From Acidimicrobiaceae bacterium UBA7830 (lineage in GTDB: Bacteria > Actinomycetota > Acidimicrobiia > Acidimicrobiales > Ilumatobacteraceae): a stretch of DNA of 20,735 bases. This document shows, one piece after another, positions 7,621-15,030 of the stretch. Position 1 is the first letter of the stretch; each line of letters starts with the position of its first letter. A model generated the notes under the pieces. The model did no database searches. It was not told the origin of the DNA and worked only from the letters and a program-made list of their open reading frames with translations. A program made the position numbers and the translations under genes. The stretch covers positions 1 through 20,735 of the forward strand of contig DLTS01000038.1 in assembly GCA_002501485.1 (NCBI GenBank), in the 5' to 3' direction.

Positions 7621-7707
7621 CGGAGAGGGTGGGATTTGAACCCACGGACCACTCGCGTGGTCAACGCCTTAGCAGGGCGCCCCATTCGGCCGCTCTGGCA
7701 CCTCTCC
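7621..7707 (-). tRNA. tRNA-Ser (anticodon GCT)
   Basis: The minus strand gives an 87-nt class II tRNA. The acceptor stem is GGAGAGG/CCTCTCC with discriminator G. The anticodon stem GCGCC/GGCG(T) carries loop CTGCTAA (anticodon GCT). A long variable arm with GACCAC/GTGGTC follows, then a T arm with GGTTCAAATCC. CCA is not encoded. It is divergent from tRNA-Ser(TGA) 64 bp away, and a candidate -10 (TAGACT) lies upstream. Confidence 0.95.
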
Positions 7708-7743
7708 GAACAGCACAAAGTCTACAGAGCGACGGTCGTAGGG

Positions 7744-7761
7744 CTACCGCCTACACGGTAG
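7744..7761. promoter_or_regulatory. Inverted repeat in the shared tRNA-Ser promoter region
   Basis: CTACCG and CGGTAG, 6-bp perfect complements six bases apart, lie in the 64-bp spacer between the two divergent serine tRNA genes. The right arm overlaps TAGATT (7759-7764), a possible -10 for the plus-strand tRNA. Confidence 0.3.
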
Positions 7762-7771
7762 ATTGGATTGC

Positions 7772-7856
7772 GGAACGGTGGCAGAGCGGCCTAATGCACT
7801 TGTCTTGAAAACAAGAGACCTTACGGGGTCCGGGGGTTCAAATCCCTCCCGTTCCG
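7772..7856 (+). tRNA. tRNA-Ser (anticodon TGA)
   Basis: This 85-nt class II tRNA has acceptor stem GGAACGG/CCGTTCC with discriminator G, anticodon stem CTTGT/ACAAG around loop CTTGAAA (anticodon TGA), a long variable arm (GACC/GGTC) and a T arm with GGTTCAAATCC. CCA is not encoded. It ends 9 bp before the stop codon of the convergent flavoenzyme gene, so any terminator must lie inside that gene's 3' end. Confidence 0.95.
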
Positions 7857-7865
7857 CTCTTCTAC

Positions 7866-9278
7866 TTAGCGAGAGATACACCGAGTGAGTGCTCGATCAG
7901 CGGCATTTGCTCCGCACATGCCGTGCGCGCCCGCTCCAGGCGGCGTCGATGACGAACATAAGTACACACCCGGGATTCCTGTTGCGTACGGGTTCGAACT
8001 CACACGTGGTCGAAAGACGGTTTGTAACGGCGAACCAGCCCCTCCAATGATGTCACCGCCGACGTAGTTCTCGTTGTACTTCGACATCTCTGTCGTCGAG
8101 CGAACCGCCATGCCAACAACGCGCTCTCGAAACCCGGGGGCGAAGCGTTCGATCTGCTCGACAATTGCCTCGGTCGCATCGCCGGTATAGCCGTGAGGTA
8201 CATGTGCGTACGCCCATATCGGGTGAACATTTCCAGCGGATCGACTCGGATCAGCCAAATACTGCTGGCCAACTAGTACGAACGGTGCGGTCGGCATCTT
8301 GCCATCAACGACCGCTCGTTCATTTGCAGCGATCTCGTCAAATGACCCACCAACATGAACCGTGCCCGCTCGCCGTGCTTCTTGAGCCGTCCAGGGAATA
8401 CCACCCTCAACTGCAAAGTCAACTTTGAATGCCCCTGGCCCATGAGAGAACGATCGGTATGCACGCGCAATACGCGATGGCAGACGATCACCGAGGATCT
8501 CAAGGGCGATCGACGGCACCACGTCGAGCATCAACACATCGTGAGGTGGGAGATCGTCCACGGATGACACCCGCGAAGACGTTTCAATTTTCCCTTGGTG
8601 GGCAACGATGTCAGCAACAAGAGCATCGACAATCCGTTGCGTGCCGCCTTTTGCGACCACCCAGCCATGTGCGTGAGCGGCTGCTGTAAGTGTCACGCCC
8701 ACTGCGCTCGTCAACGGTCGGTCGAGGCGCCAAAAAGCATGTGCTGCCACCCCGCCCCACAATGCTCGGGCCTGTTCAGTTTTCCAAGTGCGAGCAAGCA
8801 GAGTTGCCGACGGCACTACCCGAATACCAAAATTCGTCAGCGTTAAAGGGTGCCTTGGCACGCGAAGTACCGGCTGAGAGATATCTGCAAAAAGAGTGTC
8901 GAACTTCCTCGCAACCGGGGCGAACATCTGCCGCCAACGTCGCGCATCTGCTCCCAACAGTTCATCGGTGACATCGAACGATTTCGCAAATGCACCCGCT
9001 GACCCATCGTCGAGAGGATGCGCGCAATCAATTTCGGGGGCACACCACTCAAGCCCCGGAAGATTCACTTCCTGAAAAAAGGGCGATGCAAGAGCCATCG
9101 GATGCACCGCCGAACAATGGTCATGCAAAAGCCCCGGCGCAAGATACTCCGAACTTCTGGCCCCGCCACCAATCGTGTCCGAGGCTTCGAGCACGGTGAC
9201 GTTACACCCTGCGCGAGCAAGGCGCGCCGCTGCAGCAAGACCGTTCGGGCCGCCGCCCACGACAATGGCTGTGCTCAT
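7866..9278 (-). CDS. FAD-dependent oxidoreductase, phytoene-desaturase/RetSat-like
   Basis: Starting at ATG 9278 the protein has 470 residues. The N-terminus is a dinucleotide-binding Rossmann motif (IVVGGGPNGLAAAARLA, GGGPNG at 8-13), followed by a conserved Glu in VLEAS and the GGGARSSE segment of CrtI-like flavoproteins. The C-terminus closes with GIPGVYLCSSSTPPGAGAHGM, the second FAD-binding signature of this group. Relatives desaturate, saturate or dehydrogenate isoprenoid or other hydrophobic substrates; the substrate here is unknown. A longer frame to 9350 exists, but it would overlap the upstream gene, and the 9278 ATG follows that gene's stop by 4 bp, which argues for translational coupling. 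It is the last gene of the liv-type operon. Confidence 0.85.
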   Translation of the reverse strand: MSTAIVVGGGPNGLAAAARLARAGCNVTVLEASDTIGGGARSSEYLAPGLLHDHCSAVHPMALASPFFQEVNLPGLEWCAPEIDCAHPLDDGSAGAFAKSFDVTDELLGADARRWRQMFAPVARKFDTLFADISQPVLRVPRHPLTLTNFGIRVVPSATLLARTWKTEQARALWGGVAAHAFWRLDRPLTSAVGVTLTAAAHAHGWVVAKGGTQRIVDALVADIVAHQGKIETSSRVSSVDDLPPHDVLMLDVVPSIALEILGDRLPSRIARAYRSFSHGPGAFKVDFAVEGGIPWTAQEARRAGTVHVGGSFDEIAANERAVVDGKMPTAPFVLVGQQYLADPSRSAGNVHPIWAYAHVPHGYTGDATEAIVEQIERFAPGFRERVVGMAVRSTTEMSKYNENYVGGDIIGGAGSPLQTVFRPRVSSNPYATGIPGVYLCSSSTPPGAGAHGMCGANAADRALTRCISR

Positions 9279-9282
9279 TACG

Positions 9283-11109
9283 TCAGGTATGGGTGAGCGA
9301 GATTCCCTCACCCTTGGTATCTCTTCCACCATCGCCAGGGTAGGGGTCACCTGCGGGGGTGTACCCCTCGCGCTGCCAAGTCACGACGTGAGGAACCAAG
9401 CCATCCGGAAGGAACGGCTGCGTGAAATAGGCGTCGTCGTTGTGATACCAACCCTTTTCAACGACACCGAGCGCGGCATCAATCACTCTGTACTGCACCT
9501 TCTTCGAAAACATTGGCTGCGACTCTGTGAACACGACCCGCAGGTCACCAGGCTCATAATTACACCGCTCCTGCACGGCCTCAATGAGTCGCTCATCGTT
9601 GCAGTGCGCATCGCCAAAGTTCCAACCGAGCAGCACGTTGCCGAGGAACTCCCCTTCGCGAAGAACCCTCGTATCCATATCGTCGTTGTGCCGCATATGC
9701 AGGGTGATGTGCATTCGGCCCATCGGGTGCATCATTCTGAACGCAATCGCCTTCTGGATAAAGACCTCAGAGATTTCCTTACCGAAGATCGGAATGATCT
9801 GATCAATCTGGTTGTCTGCCGCCTTCACGATTCGTTCGTTGATCCGATCCTCTTTCTCTTTGTCGACAAACGCCCATGTCGTCGAGGCCCAGTTACCGGC
9901 GTACTGCTTCATCCCAATTAAAAATGACACATGCTGCGGCCAAATCGCTCCCAGCACAATGCCGAATAGGCCAACTACCAAGATCGGAATGATCAGGAGC
10001 GGCTCAATATCTCCAACCCCCCAGCCGTCGCCGGCAGGAAAATTCGCAAACAGGAAGCCAGTGCAGAAGATAAAGAACACGTTCCATTCGAGCGGGACCG
10101 CAAGAGGGATCGTCGAAATGATGAAAGTGTGAAGCGCCCAGATCGAAAGAATCCCGATCCATGTCATCCATGGCCACGGCGAGAACAGCAGCACCAACGG
10201 CATGACAAGCTCGCACGTGGTACCACCAATGTGCCCGATGAGGTGAGTCGCTTTCGAAGGCCGCAAATCATTCGGGTAGTCCTTCACTGTCCCCATTCGA
10301 AGCCGACGAGAGCCATTCCACGGGGTGTTATTGATCATCACCGAAACCGTTGAGGAAAAGCCGTGATTGAACTTCGAAACTCCAGCACCCATCCAAACGA
10401 TAACGATGAAAATTTTTGCGGCAACGACCATGTCAACCCACGAGGGGAAGAAAGCGAACGCCAGCATGGTTGGCACGTACTGCTCGGCGCGCGACGCCAA
10501 GAACACGCACTTATCGCGCAACCCCATCACACAAATGAGTACCGCGTACACCACGAAAGGCCAACGGGGCATGACCCCTGCGGTGCCCTCAGGCAACCCT
10601 GGGATTTGCTCGCCAGAGAGGAACAACATCATCACTAACCAGAACACGATGAGTTTGTAAAGCCCGGTATCCCACGGAGTGCGGCGGTTGCCTTTTGTCA
10701 GCGGCACATGATTTGGGTACGGAGGGATTCTCAACGTGTCGTTCTGCCACCAATAAAGGCTTTGGCCGATCGGCGGGTCGAAGTGGAATGCCATCGGGCC
10801 GCATGTTGCGGCAAGCCCTAGAACCTCCATCAAGATGGTCCAAATCATCAACTTCTGGTAGAGGATGGGCTCATCCCACCAGCCCCCAATATCGTTAAAT
10901 TCAAGGCCGGCTGTGAATGAAGCGGCAACGATCAAGCCAAACAGCGCAAAGAAGAAAATCTTCCACACGTAAAACATTGCCGTTTGTTTCGGCGTGCCGA
11001 AGCCCGCTTCCACCCAGTGCAACTGGAGGAGCTTCATCCTTGGCAAAAACGGGATCTTCGGGAATTCGTCGAGATCGACTGGTGGTAAATCAGCAGTGCG
11101 GTAACCCAT
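9283..11109 (-). CDS. DUF3556-like polytopic membrane protein
   Basis: This 608-residue protein opens with a hydrophilic segment (DLPPVDLDEFPKIPF, then LQLHWVEAGFGTPK) that I associate with the actinobacterial DUF3556 transmembrane family. Many hydrophobic segments follow to about residue 415, with His/Trp-rich loops. A soluble domain of about 185 residues (424-608) ends the protein, carrying HITLHMRHND and FTESQPMF. Family members are described as about 580 residues and functionally unknown; the layout loosely recalls HTTM/vitamin-K-carboxylase-like proteins, which I cannot confirm. It starts with ATG 33 bp after the ATPase gene and ends 4 bp before the flavoenzyme gene, so it is probably co-transcribed with both and may form a membrane platform for the flavoenzyme. 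Confidence 0.7.
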   Translation of the reverse strand: MGYRTADLPPVDLDEFPKIPFLPRMKLLQLHWVEAGFGTPKQTAMFYVWKIFFFALFGLIVAASFTAGLEFNDIGGWWDEPILYQKLMIWTILMEVLGLAATCGPMAFHFDPPIGQSLYWWQNDTLRIPPYPNHVPLTKGNRRTPWDTGLYKLIVFWLVMMLFLSGEQIPGLPEGTAGVMPRWPFVVYAVLICVMGLRDKCVFLASRAEQYVPTMLAFAFFPSWVDMVVAAKIFIVIVWMGAGVSKFNHGFSSTVSVMINNTPWNGSRRLRMGTVKDYPNDLRPSKATHLIGHIGGTTCELVMPLVLLFSPWPWMTWIGILSIWALHTFIISTIPLAVPLEWNVFFIFCTGFLFANFPAGDGWGVGDIEPLLIIPILVVGLFGIVLGAIWPQHVSFLIGMKQYAGNWASTTWAFVDKEKEDRINERIVKAADNQIDQIIPIFGKEISEVFIQKAIAFRMMHPMGRMHITLHMRHNDDMDTRVLREGEFLGNVLLGWNFGDAHCNDERLIEAVQERCNYEPGDLRVVFTESQPMFSKKVQYRVIDAALGVVEKGWYHNDDAYFTQPFLPDGLVPHVVTWQREGYTPAGDPYPGDGGRDTKGEGISLTHT

Positions 11110-11142
11110 GTCGTTTCTTTCTGTGTCCTGTTATCTGGTCAA

Positions 11143-12111
11143 TTAATACTTGCGTCCGCGGCGGATGCGCATCTGCGAATCGCGCCGATGTTGTTCATCA
11201 TCAAGAATATGATCGTCTTCTCCTGTGCGTCTGCGTGAAACCTGAGTTCCACTCAGCCGGCGCAACTCGCGCTCTTTTACCCTCAGACGCCCCCATGCCT
11301 GTCGCACGTCCTTTCGGCGACGTCGCTCAATATGGTCTTCCTCTGACTCAGATGTTCCCGCAAGGTAGGCCTCCTCGATCTCGTCGAGGCGTGAGCGTGC
11401 TTCGTCGGATGTCATCTCCATCTGAATTCGTCCTCGAGACATCAAATAGATGCGGTCGCTGTACTTCAATGCCTTTCGGGCATGCTGTTCAACGATGAGC
11501 GCGCCGATGCCTTGCTCATCTGCTGCCGTGCGTACCGCGCTGAGCAAACGGTCAACGATCATTGGTGCAAGCCCAAGTGACAATTCGTCAGCGAGCAGCA
11601 ATTCTGGGTTGCGACTTAGCGCTCGCCCTAGTGCGATCATCTGCTGTTCGCCGCCTGAGAGCATGCCGCCTCGAATATCGAGCCGTGGCTCAAGCGCTGG
11701 AAATAACTCGAGCACCCGTTCAACACTGCCGCCACCGATCTTGATGTTGTCACGGGCCGACATCTTGGTGAAGATGAGGCGATCTTCGGTAACTAAGCCA
11801 ATCCCATTTCGAACGCGCTGGTACATCGGCGTGAACGTCGGAACATTCGACAGCATGACAATGCCATCGACCGGGGGTAACTGCCCTGCGATCGTCAGCA
11901 AGGTGGTTGACTTACCGGCACCATTGGGCCCCAACAGTGCAACAACTTCTCCGCGTTTCACTGTGATGTTTGCGCCAGTGACCACTTCTCGTCCGAGGTA
12001 GCCGGCTTTGAGGTTGCGGGTCTCTAACAGGAGAGGCGTTTGCGCCTGCACGTACTGGCTAATACCCGGCACCTCAGCGATCATTTCTGAGAAGTTCATG
12101 GTTTCACTCAT
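11143..12111 (-). CDS. livF: LivF-type ABC transporter ATPase with a C-terminal Arg-rich extension
   Basis: The protein has 322 residues. The ATPase core (about 27-252) has Walker A GPNGAGKST (61-69), signature LSGGE (151-155), Walker B ELLLADE (Glu176) and the H-loop histidine (210). The order and spacing fit LivF, the second ATPase of branched-chain amino acid type (HAAT family) importers. LivF proteins are usually about 235-240 residues, so residues 253-322 are an extra tail rich in Arg and Glu (e.g. ERRRRK, LRVKERELRR, RIRRGRKY). There is also an N-terminal extension of about 25 residues. The ATG overlaps the stop of the preceding gene as ATGA, showing translational coupling. It energises the fused permease below; substrate unknown. 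Confidence 0.88.
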   Translation of the reverse strand: MSETMNFSEMIAEVPGISQYVQAQTPLLLETRNLKAGYLGREVVTGANITVKRGEVVALLGPNGAGKSTTLLTIAGQLPPVDGIVMLSNVPTFTPMYQRVRNGIGLVTEDRLIFTKMSARDNIKIGGGSVERVLELFPALEPRLDIRGGMLSGGEQQMIALGRALSRNPELLLADELSLGLAPMIVDRLLSAVRTAADEQGIGALIVEQHARKALKYSDRIYLMSRGRIQMEMTSDEARSRLDEIEEAYLAGTSESEEDHIERRRRKDVRQAWGRLRVKERELRRLSGTQVSRRRTGEDDHILDDEQHRRDSQMRIRRGRKY

Positions 12112-14852
12112 GCTTGATTCCCGCTCTCCACTGGTTGGCTGCTCTCGATCCCGAGATCGTCGTCAGACTGCTGACCAAGATAGGCCTCAATGACGGCTGG
12201 ATTGTTTCGTATTTCCTCCGGTGTACCTTCAGCGATCTTGTTGCCAAAATCGATCACCACCACACTGTCACACACTCCCATGACGAAGTTCATGTCATGT
12301 TCGACGAGCAAGATTGCCATTCCCCATTCATCGGCGAGTCGTCGCACCACGCGGGCAAGTTCGGCACTTTCAACCGAACTCAAACCAGCTGCTGGTTCGT
12401 CGAGAAGAAGCACGCTCGGATGCATCGCCACCGATCGGGCGATCGCCAAGAGCCGCCGCTTACCATACGACAAGTCGCTTACCTCGCGGTGGAGATCTTC
12501 GTCAAGATTGAATTCTTGTACGGCGCGGACAACCTCTGGACCAAATTTCGGGATCACCGGCCACACCAGATCGCGAACATACGAAGAAAGGTTTTGAGGG
12601 TCTGCAGCAACACTGAGGTTTTCAAATACCGTTGTGTCTTCGAAGAGTTCGAGAGACTGGAACGACCTCGCCATTCCTGAATGCACCCGAGCGTTCGCAT
12701 TTCCCTTCGATATGTCGTTGCCGCCGACGGTGACCCGGCCCGAGGCCGCATCGGTAAACCCAGTGAGCGCATCGATAAGCGAGGTCTTTCCTGCGCCGTT
12801 TGGCCCGATGAGGCCGACCACTCGGCCAGGCTCAATTGCAAAGCCTACGTTGTTGACGGCAGTCACGGTTCCGTACTTCACCGTAAGACCTTCAACTTCC
12901 AAACGCTTCGCCGGTACTTTCTCGCTCACATGCTCATCGACGCGTTCAGACACCTCTTCCAACTTGATGAAATACGACTCGCCGAACTTCTTTGTTCGCT
13001 TAAAGATCCGAAAGCTCCGCGCCCACTCCGCCGCTACTCCATCTGGGTTGTACAGCACCACCAGCAAAATGGAGATGCCGCTAATCAACTGAACATACTC
13101 ACCAACACCATTCCATGTTGACTCCATTACTTCTTGGTTGAATCCAGCCGTCGCCATCATCGCCCCAACAAAGGCGCCCAAAATATGGCCGACTCCGCCC
13201 ACCAGTGAAAGCCCTGCATAAGTGATTGAAGTGAAGTTGGTGAATGACTGATAGCTGACGGAAGTCAGCCGGAAGGCAAGGAGAATTCCGCCTAATGCAG
13301 CAAGCGCTGAGGCAAATGCAAACGCAAACAATTTGGCGGCAGCAATGTTAATACCAAGCGATGCAGCGGCACGTTCGTTCGTTCTTACCGCAATCAAACG
13401 TCGACCACTGCGGCCACGTCTCACATTTGCGACCAGAACAACTGCAAAAAGAGCCATTCCCAAGACGAAGATTCCGTACCGCTCAGGATACCTAATCGAA
13501 CTGATCTCGAATCCAAACAAGCTCGGATCACCGACAGGCGTGCCATAAATTCCGCCCGTGTAGTTGCGGTTGTTGAACAACATCAACTCAAGCGTCGTTC
13601 CAAGACCCAATGTCACGATCGCAAGGTTGATGCCACGGGTACGGACCGCCGGCAGAGCAAAAATCATTCCGAGCGGCACCGCCGCAACCACACCAGCAAG
13701 CAAACCCAGCAAGAACGGCAGTTGATAAACCGCTACAAGTCGTCCTGCCACCCACGCACCGAAACCTGCCATTGCGTACTGAGCAAGCGACAGCTGCCCT
13801 GCGTAGCCAGTGACAACGACAATCGACAGCAACACGATGGCAGCACACAGCGACACGGTGAGGGCATCAACCCATTTCGTATCTTTGGTCAACATAAGGA
13901 AGACGATGGTTCCAACAAGAAAGATGGTCCAGTCCCACGACATTCGACCATTGCCGATTGCGGGCAACCTCCTGAGGTAGTGGTCTCGAGTCGGGATTGT
14001 TCGCCCTCTGAAAACGAGCATGATGATGATGATCACGAATGGCAACGACTGGCCGGCGCCTTGTTGATCCCAAAATCGATTAATCAACGTCTGGCCCATT
14101 CCCAGGAGGTAGCCGGCCGCTGTCGCCAACGGGAACGATTTGAAGTCAGCGATGAGCGCGGCCGCAAGGGCGGCGAGCACAAGTGACGTCATCGACGTCA
14201 CTTGCAGCGTCATCACCGGGACAACGAGAATCCCGCCGATACAAGCGGCCGCAGAACCAAGACCCCAGTTAAAGACAGCAATTTTGTTTGGCGAGACTCC
14301 CACAGCCGCTGCAGAACGCTCGTTCTCGGAAACCGCTTCGGTTTCAATACCAAAATTTGATGATCGGTACAGCAACCAGAGTAAGAACGCAGAGAAACTC
14401 CCGATCGCAAGCAAGATAAGGCGGTCAACGGTGATACTGACGTCTCCATACAAGGTGACACGATCGACCGGAAGCTGACTTGGGACCTGCCGCGGCTTTG
14501 ACCCGTACCGGATCACCACTCCCGCTTGCACGGTGACAAGTACGCCCAGAGTTGCAAGAAGCTGAATCAGGTTGCTCGCTCGTTTACGTTGCAGCGGACG
14601 CAAAATAACCCAGTGGGTGAGAACACCGAGGGTGATGGAGAGCATCACACCAAAGAATGAGGCAACCCAGAAATTCTGTCCCCGCTCGTACTGCAGTTCG
14701 TATTGGAGAAACACACCGGCAATTCCTGTTGCGCCGAGCGAAAAGTTAAGAACTCCAGTGCCACGAAAGATCACAATCAGACCTTGAGACGCGAACGCGT
14801 AGAGTGCACCAACACCCAACCCAAGCAAAGCAAACCGGATAATTTCGTTCAC
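12108..14852 (-). CDS. LivH-LivM-LivG fusion: two permeases and an ATPase of an HAAT-family importer
   Basis: A single frame joins three normally separate subunits. From GTG 14852 it is 914 residues: a LivH-like permease (about 1-290, opening NEIIRFALLGLGVGALYAF), a LivM-like permease (about 300-610) and a LivG-like ATPase (about 649-914) with Walker A GPNGAGKT (683-690), signature LSYGK (794-798), Walker B LLLDE (815-819) and His852. No frame break is visible. The frame is open to an ATG at 14957, but those 35 codons are Arg-rich, unlike LivH, and span a long palindrome, so I prefer the GTG at 14852. A GGGGG lies about eight bases upstream. With LivF it should form the complete membrane and ATPase part of the importer served by the divergent binding protein. 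Confidence 0.88.
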   Translation of the reverse strand: MNEIIRFALLGLGVGALYAFASQGLIVIFRGTGVLNFSLGATGIAGVFLQYELQYERGQNFWVASFFGVMLSITLGVLTHWVILRPLQRKRASNLIQLLATLGVLVTVQAGVVIRYGSKPRQVPSQLPVDRVTLYGDVSITVDRLILLAIGSFSAFLLWLLYRSSNFGIETEAVSENERSAAAVGVSPNKIAVFNWGLGSAAACIGGILVVPVMTLQVTSMTSLVLAALAAALIADFKSFPLATAAGYLLGMGQTLINRFWDQQGAGQSLPFVIIIIMLVFRGRTIPTRDHYLRRLPAIGNGRMSWDWTIFLVGTIVFLMLTKDTKWVDALTVSLCAAIVLLSIVVVTGYAGQLSLAQYAMAGFGAWVAGRLVAVYQLPFLLGLLAGVVAAVPLGMIFALPAVRTRGINLAIVTLGLGTTLELMLFNNRNYTGGIYGTPVGDPSLFGFEISSIRYPERYGIFVLGMALFAVVLVANVRRGRSGRRLIAVRTNERAAASLGINIAAAKLFAFAFASALAALGGILLAFRLTSVSYQSFTNFTSITYAGLSLVGGVGHILGAFVGAMMATAGFNQEVMESTWNGVGEYVQLISGISILLVVLYNPDGVAAEWARSFRIFKRTKKFGESYFIKLEEVSERVDEHVSEKVPAKRLEVEGLTVKYGTVTAVNNVGFAIEPGRVVGLIGPNGAGKTSLIDALTGFTDAASGRVTVGGNDISKGNANARVHSGMARSFQSLELFEDTTVFENLSVAADPQNLSSYVRDLVWPVIPKFGPEVVRAVQEFNLDEDLHREVSDLSYGKRRLLAIARSVAMHPSVLLLDEPAAGLSSVESAELARVVRRLADEWGMAILLVEHDMNFVMGVCDSVVVIDFGNKIAEGTPEEIRNNPAVIEAYLGQQSDDDLGIESSQPVESGNQA
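14180..14204. repeat. Near-perfect inverted repeat inside the LivH coding region
   Basis: CAAGTGACGT and ACGTCACTTG (10-bp perfect arms) flank the five bases CATCG. It encodes part of a membrane helix, with a mirror-like residue string VTSMTS. It may fold in the mRNA or be chance from Thr/Ser/Val codon choice. Confidence 0.5.
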
Positions 14853-14877
14853 GCCTTCAACCCCCACTGTGACTGCG

Positions 14878-14917
14878 CCATGAGACCGTGCCGAGCGTGC
14901 TCGGCGGCCCCTCATGG
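14878..14917. promoter_or_regulatory. 40-bp palindromic element in the divergent liv-type promoter region
   Basis: Outer arms CCATGAG/CTCATGG (7 bp) enclose an inner perfect hairpin GCCGAGC-GT-GCTCGGC, with a five-base interruption on each side that can form two more C-G pairs. It lies 25 bp upstream of the preferred GTG of the permease fusion and 113 bp upstream of the binding-protein ATG. It could be a regulator's operator acting on both genes or an RNA hairpin in the fusion gene's leader. Confidence 0.5.
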
Positions 14918-15020
14918 AATGGTAGGGAGAACACCCCTCCAACACGAAGTCGGACACCTCTCAGTGTCTAAGGTTCGCGTAGGTAGGTCGCATAAGGCGG
15001 CTCACTTGACCATTCACCAA

Positions 15021-15027
15021 AGGGGGG
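15021..15027 (+). promoter_or_regulatory. Strong purine-rich ribosome binding site of the binding-protein gene
   Basis: AGGGGGG lies three bases before the ATG at 15031, with A-rich flanks. It is the most purine-rich translation signal in the window, in keeping with a binding protein made in excess over its permease. Confidence 0.55.
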
Positions 15028-15030
15028 AGA

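Noticed and set aside
7376..7761. Plus-strand frame open for over 120 codons upstream of and through tRNA-Ser(GCT)
   Set aside because: It has no ATG or GTG near its beginning, no ribosome site, and runs through a terminator hairpin and a tRNA gene; treated as chance openness.
9279..9350. Longer start for the flavoenzyme at 9350
   Set aside because: It would overlap the DUF3556 gene by 68 bases and add residues ahead of the Rossmann strand; the ATG 4 bp after the upstream stop is the better choice.
9175..9921. 248-codon plus-strand open frame
   Set aside because: It lies wholly antisense to the flavoenzyme and DUF3556 genes, which have clear motifs and continuous frames; its translation shows no domain and is a shadow of their codon bias.
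11450..12001. 183-codon plus-strand open frame
   Set aside because: Antisense to the LivF-type ATPase core with Walker and signature motifs; the Ser/Pro-rich translation is typical of a reverse-frame shadow.
14853..14957. Upstream ATG start for the LivH-LivM-LivG fusion
   Set aside because: The extra 35 codons are Arg/Ser-rich, unlike any LivH N-terminus, and span the palindrome; the GTG at 14852 starts exactly at the family's usual N-terminus.
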